Assembly: GCA_943788775.1 (NCBI GenBank) | Contig: CALSRO010000005.1 | Location: 682,001-746,000 of the forward strand | DNA: 64,000 nucleotides | Source of the DNA: an uncultured Flavobacteriales bacterium | Lineage (GTDB): Bacteria; Bacteroidota; Bacteroidia; Flavobacteriales_G; Salibacteraceae | Direction of reading: 5' to 3' | Shown: in pieces, positions 63,310 to 64,000 of the stretch | Numbering within the stretch: position 1 is the stretch's first letter | Layout of the letters: each line of letters starts with the position of its first letter | Position numbers and translations under genes: made by a program | Notes under the pieces: generated by a model | Databases searched by the model: none | What the model saw: only the letters and a program-made list of their open reading frames with translations | Told to the model about the DNA's origin: nothing

Positions 63310-64000
63310 AATCACTTTATATATCATCGTTTTCTCATGTCTGAGTCTTGCGGCTCATTCACAAGAGAAAAATGAAGATAAGCAGCTATCTACTACTGTT
63401 ATAGCGGTGAATAGCTATCGACCTACGATTAGTGATGCCAAAAAATTGGCGCAAACACCTACTACCATTGATACGGTGCTTCCCAAACCATCTCCTACCT
63501 ATATCTATGGTAATGATCCTGTTCAAACGACCTTTACACCCGATTCGATTCAGGCAGCAACAATGAAGGGAGAGCCTCTTGACCCATTATATAGAGCATA
63601 TGTGAGGGGCGGTGCTGGCAATGGAATTAATTACCTTGCGGACGCATACGTCAATGCCTTAAGATCTCGAAATGGGGCTGTAGGAATTGAAGTTCATGGA
63701 CGAGGTGCTCAGGGACTTTTTACTGATCTACCTCCTGCACCATATAACAGATGGGATGGGAAGATTACAGGCAAAAGGTTCTTCAAAAAGCATTCCCTGG
63801 ATTTTTACGGTGGTTACGATCGTGAACGTCTACAGTATTATGGTTATGACCTAAGCGAGAATCAATCAATTGCTATGTATGATGAATTGACGAGTCAGAA
63901 CTTTGGAGATGACGCTGCGATTCGTAATCAATTCAAACAATATTATCAGCGGATTGCAATTGGTTCAGAATTGAATAGCTTTTATACAGATTCTGCCAAA
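63302..64000 (+). CDS. Outer-membrane receptor/barrel-like protein, N-terminal part
   Basis: An open frame of 233 codons with no stop before the end of the window. It starts at ATG 63302 inside the end of the TPR gene. A signal peptide (MNKITLYIIVFSCLSLAAHSQ) is followed by a region (about 25-85, TTVIAVNSYRPTISDAKKLA) and aromatic strands (GGAGNGINYLADAYVNALRS, KHSLDFYGGYDRERLQYYGY) like TonB-dependent-receptor-type barrels without a recognisable plug. Likely an outer-membrane protein; identity unconfirmed because the C terminus is missing. Confidence 0.72.
   Translation, partial: MNKITLYIIVFSCLSLAAHSQEKNEDKQLSTTVIAVNSYRPTISDAKKLAQTPTTIDTVLPKPSPTYIYGNDPVQTTFTPDSIQAATMKGEPLDPLYRAYVRGGAGNGINYLADAYVNALRSRNGAVGIEVHGRGAQGLFTDLPPAPYNRWDGKITGKRFFKKHSLDFYGGYDRERLQYYGYDLSENQSIAMYDELTSQNFGDDAAIRNQFKQYYQRIAIGSELNSFYTDSAK

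Overview
The window is a chromosomal segment of a Bacteroidota bacterium, most probably from the order Flavobacteriales. The evidence is mutually consistent. Several secreted proteins carry type IX secretion (T9SS) C-terminal sorting domains (8196-13196, 36229-37308, 37445-38515, 53573-55375, 56188-57417). Promoter boxes match the Bacteroidota -7 consensus TANNTTTG. Gene neighbours such as efp next to an lpxD-like acyltransferase are typical of the phylum. Shine-Dalgarno sequences are largely absent. I cannot name a genus from the sequence alone.

Layout. 1-3.7 kb: the tail of an O-antigen ligase/polymerase-like gene, then a leftward group efp - lpxD-like - SpoIIE-type phosphatase and a small membrane protein. 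3.7-13.2 kb: envelope genes (a PorV-like barrel protein, a helix-hairpin-helix/barrel protein, a MORN-like secreted protein) and a very large T9SS cargo protein. 13.3-18.1 kb: two tRNA-Arg genes (UCG and ACG), each followed by the same unusual repeat arrangement. Between them lie a thioredoxin-like lipoprotein, an acyltransferase, a DUF457-type hydrolase and two small membrane proteins. 18.1-24.5 kb: a WYL regulator broken by a frameshift, dnaA, a low-molecular-weight phosphatase, an RsmI-related methyltransferase and a frameshifted beta-propeller/OmpA gene. 24.5-36.2 kb: TPR, MBOAT, ettA, hisS, hutH, a small operon with a winged-helix regulator behind a palindromic operator-like site, a thioesterase, an outer-membrane protein and ligA.

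36.2-64 kb: two tandem paralogous T9SS proteins, a voltage-gated-type ion channel with a zinc ribbon, a DUF4159 protein, rsmE and pckA (all leftward). Then come a saccharopine dehydrogenase family gene, a spermidine-synthase-like membrane protein, ffh-folD-murB, a TPR protein with an AddB-like nuclease, a response regulator with a LamG T9SS protein, an M43 metalloprotease followed by menF-menD (menaquinone synthesis), and a long TPR protein followed by an outer-membrane receptor-like gene that runs off the end.

Most of the window is ordinary core genome. The most unusual structure is at the two tRNA-Arg genes. Each is followed by a locus-specific direct repeat made of the tRNA 3' end plus its terminator. 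The two copies enclose a roughly 90-105 bp linker that is shared between the two loci, a layout resembling a very small non-coding insertion at tRNA 3' ends. Two genes are split at homopolymer runs, and a C9 run sits just upstream of a T9SS sorting domain. These could be phase-variable sites or sequencing errors.
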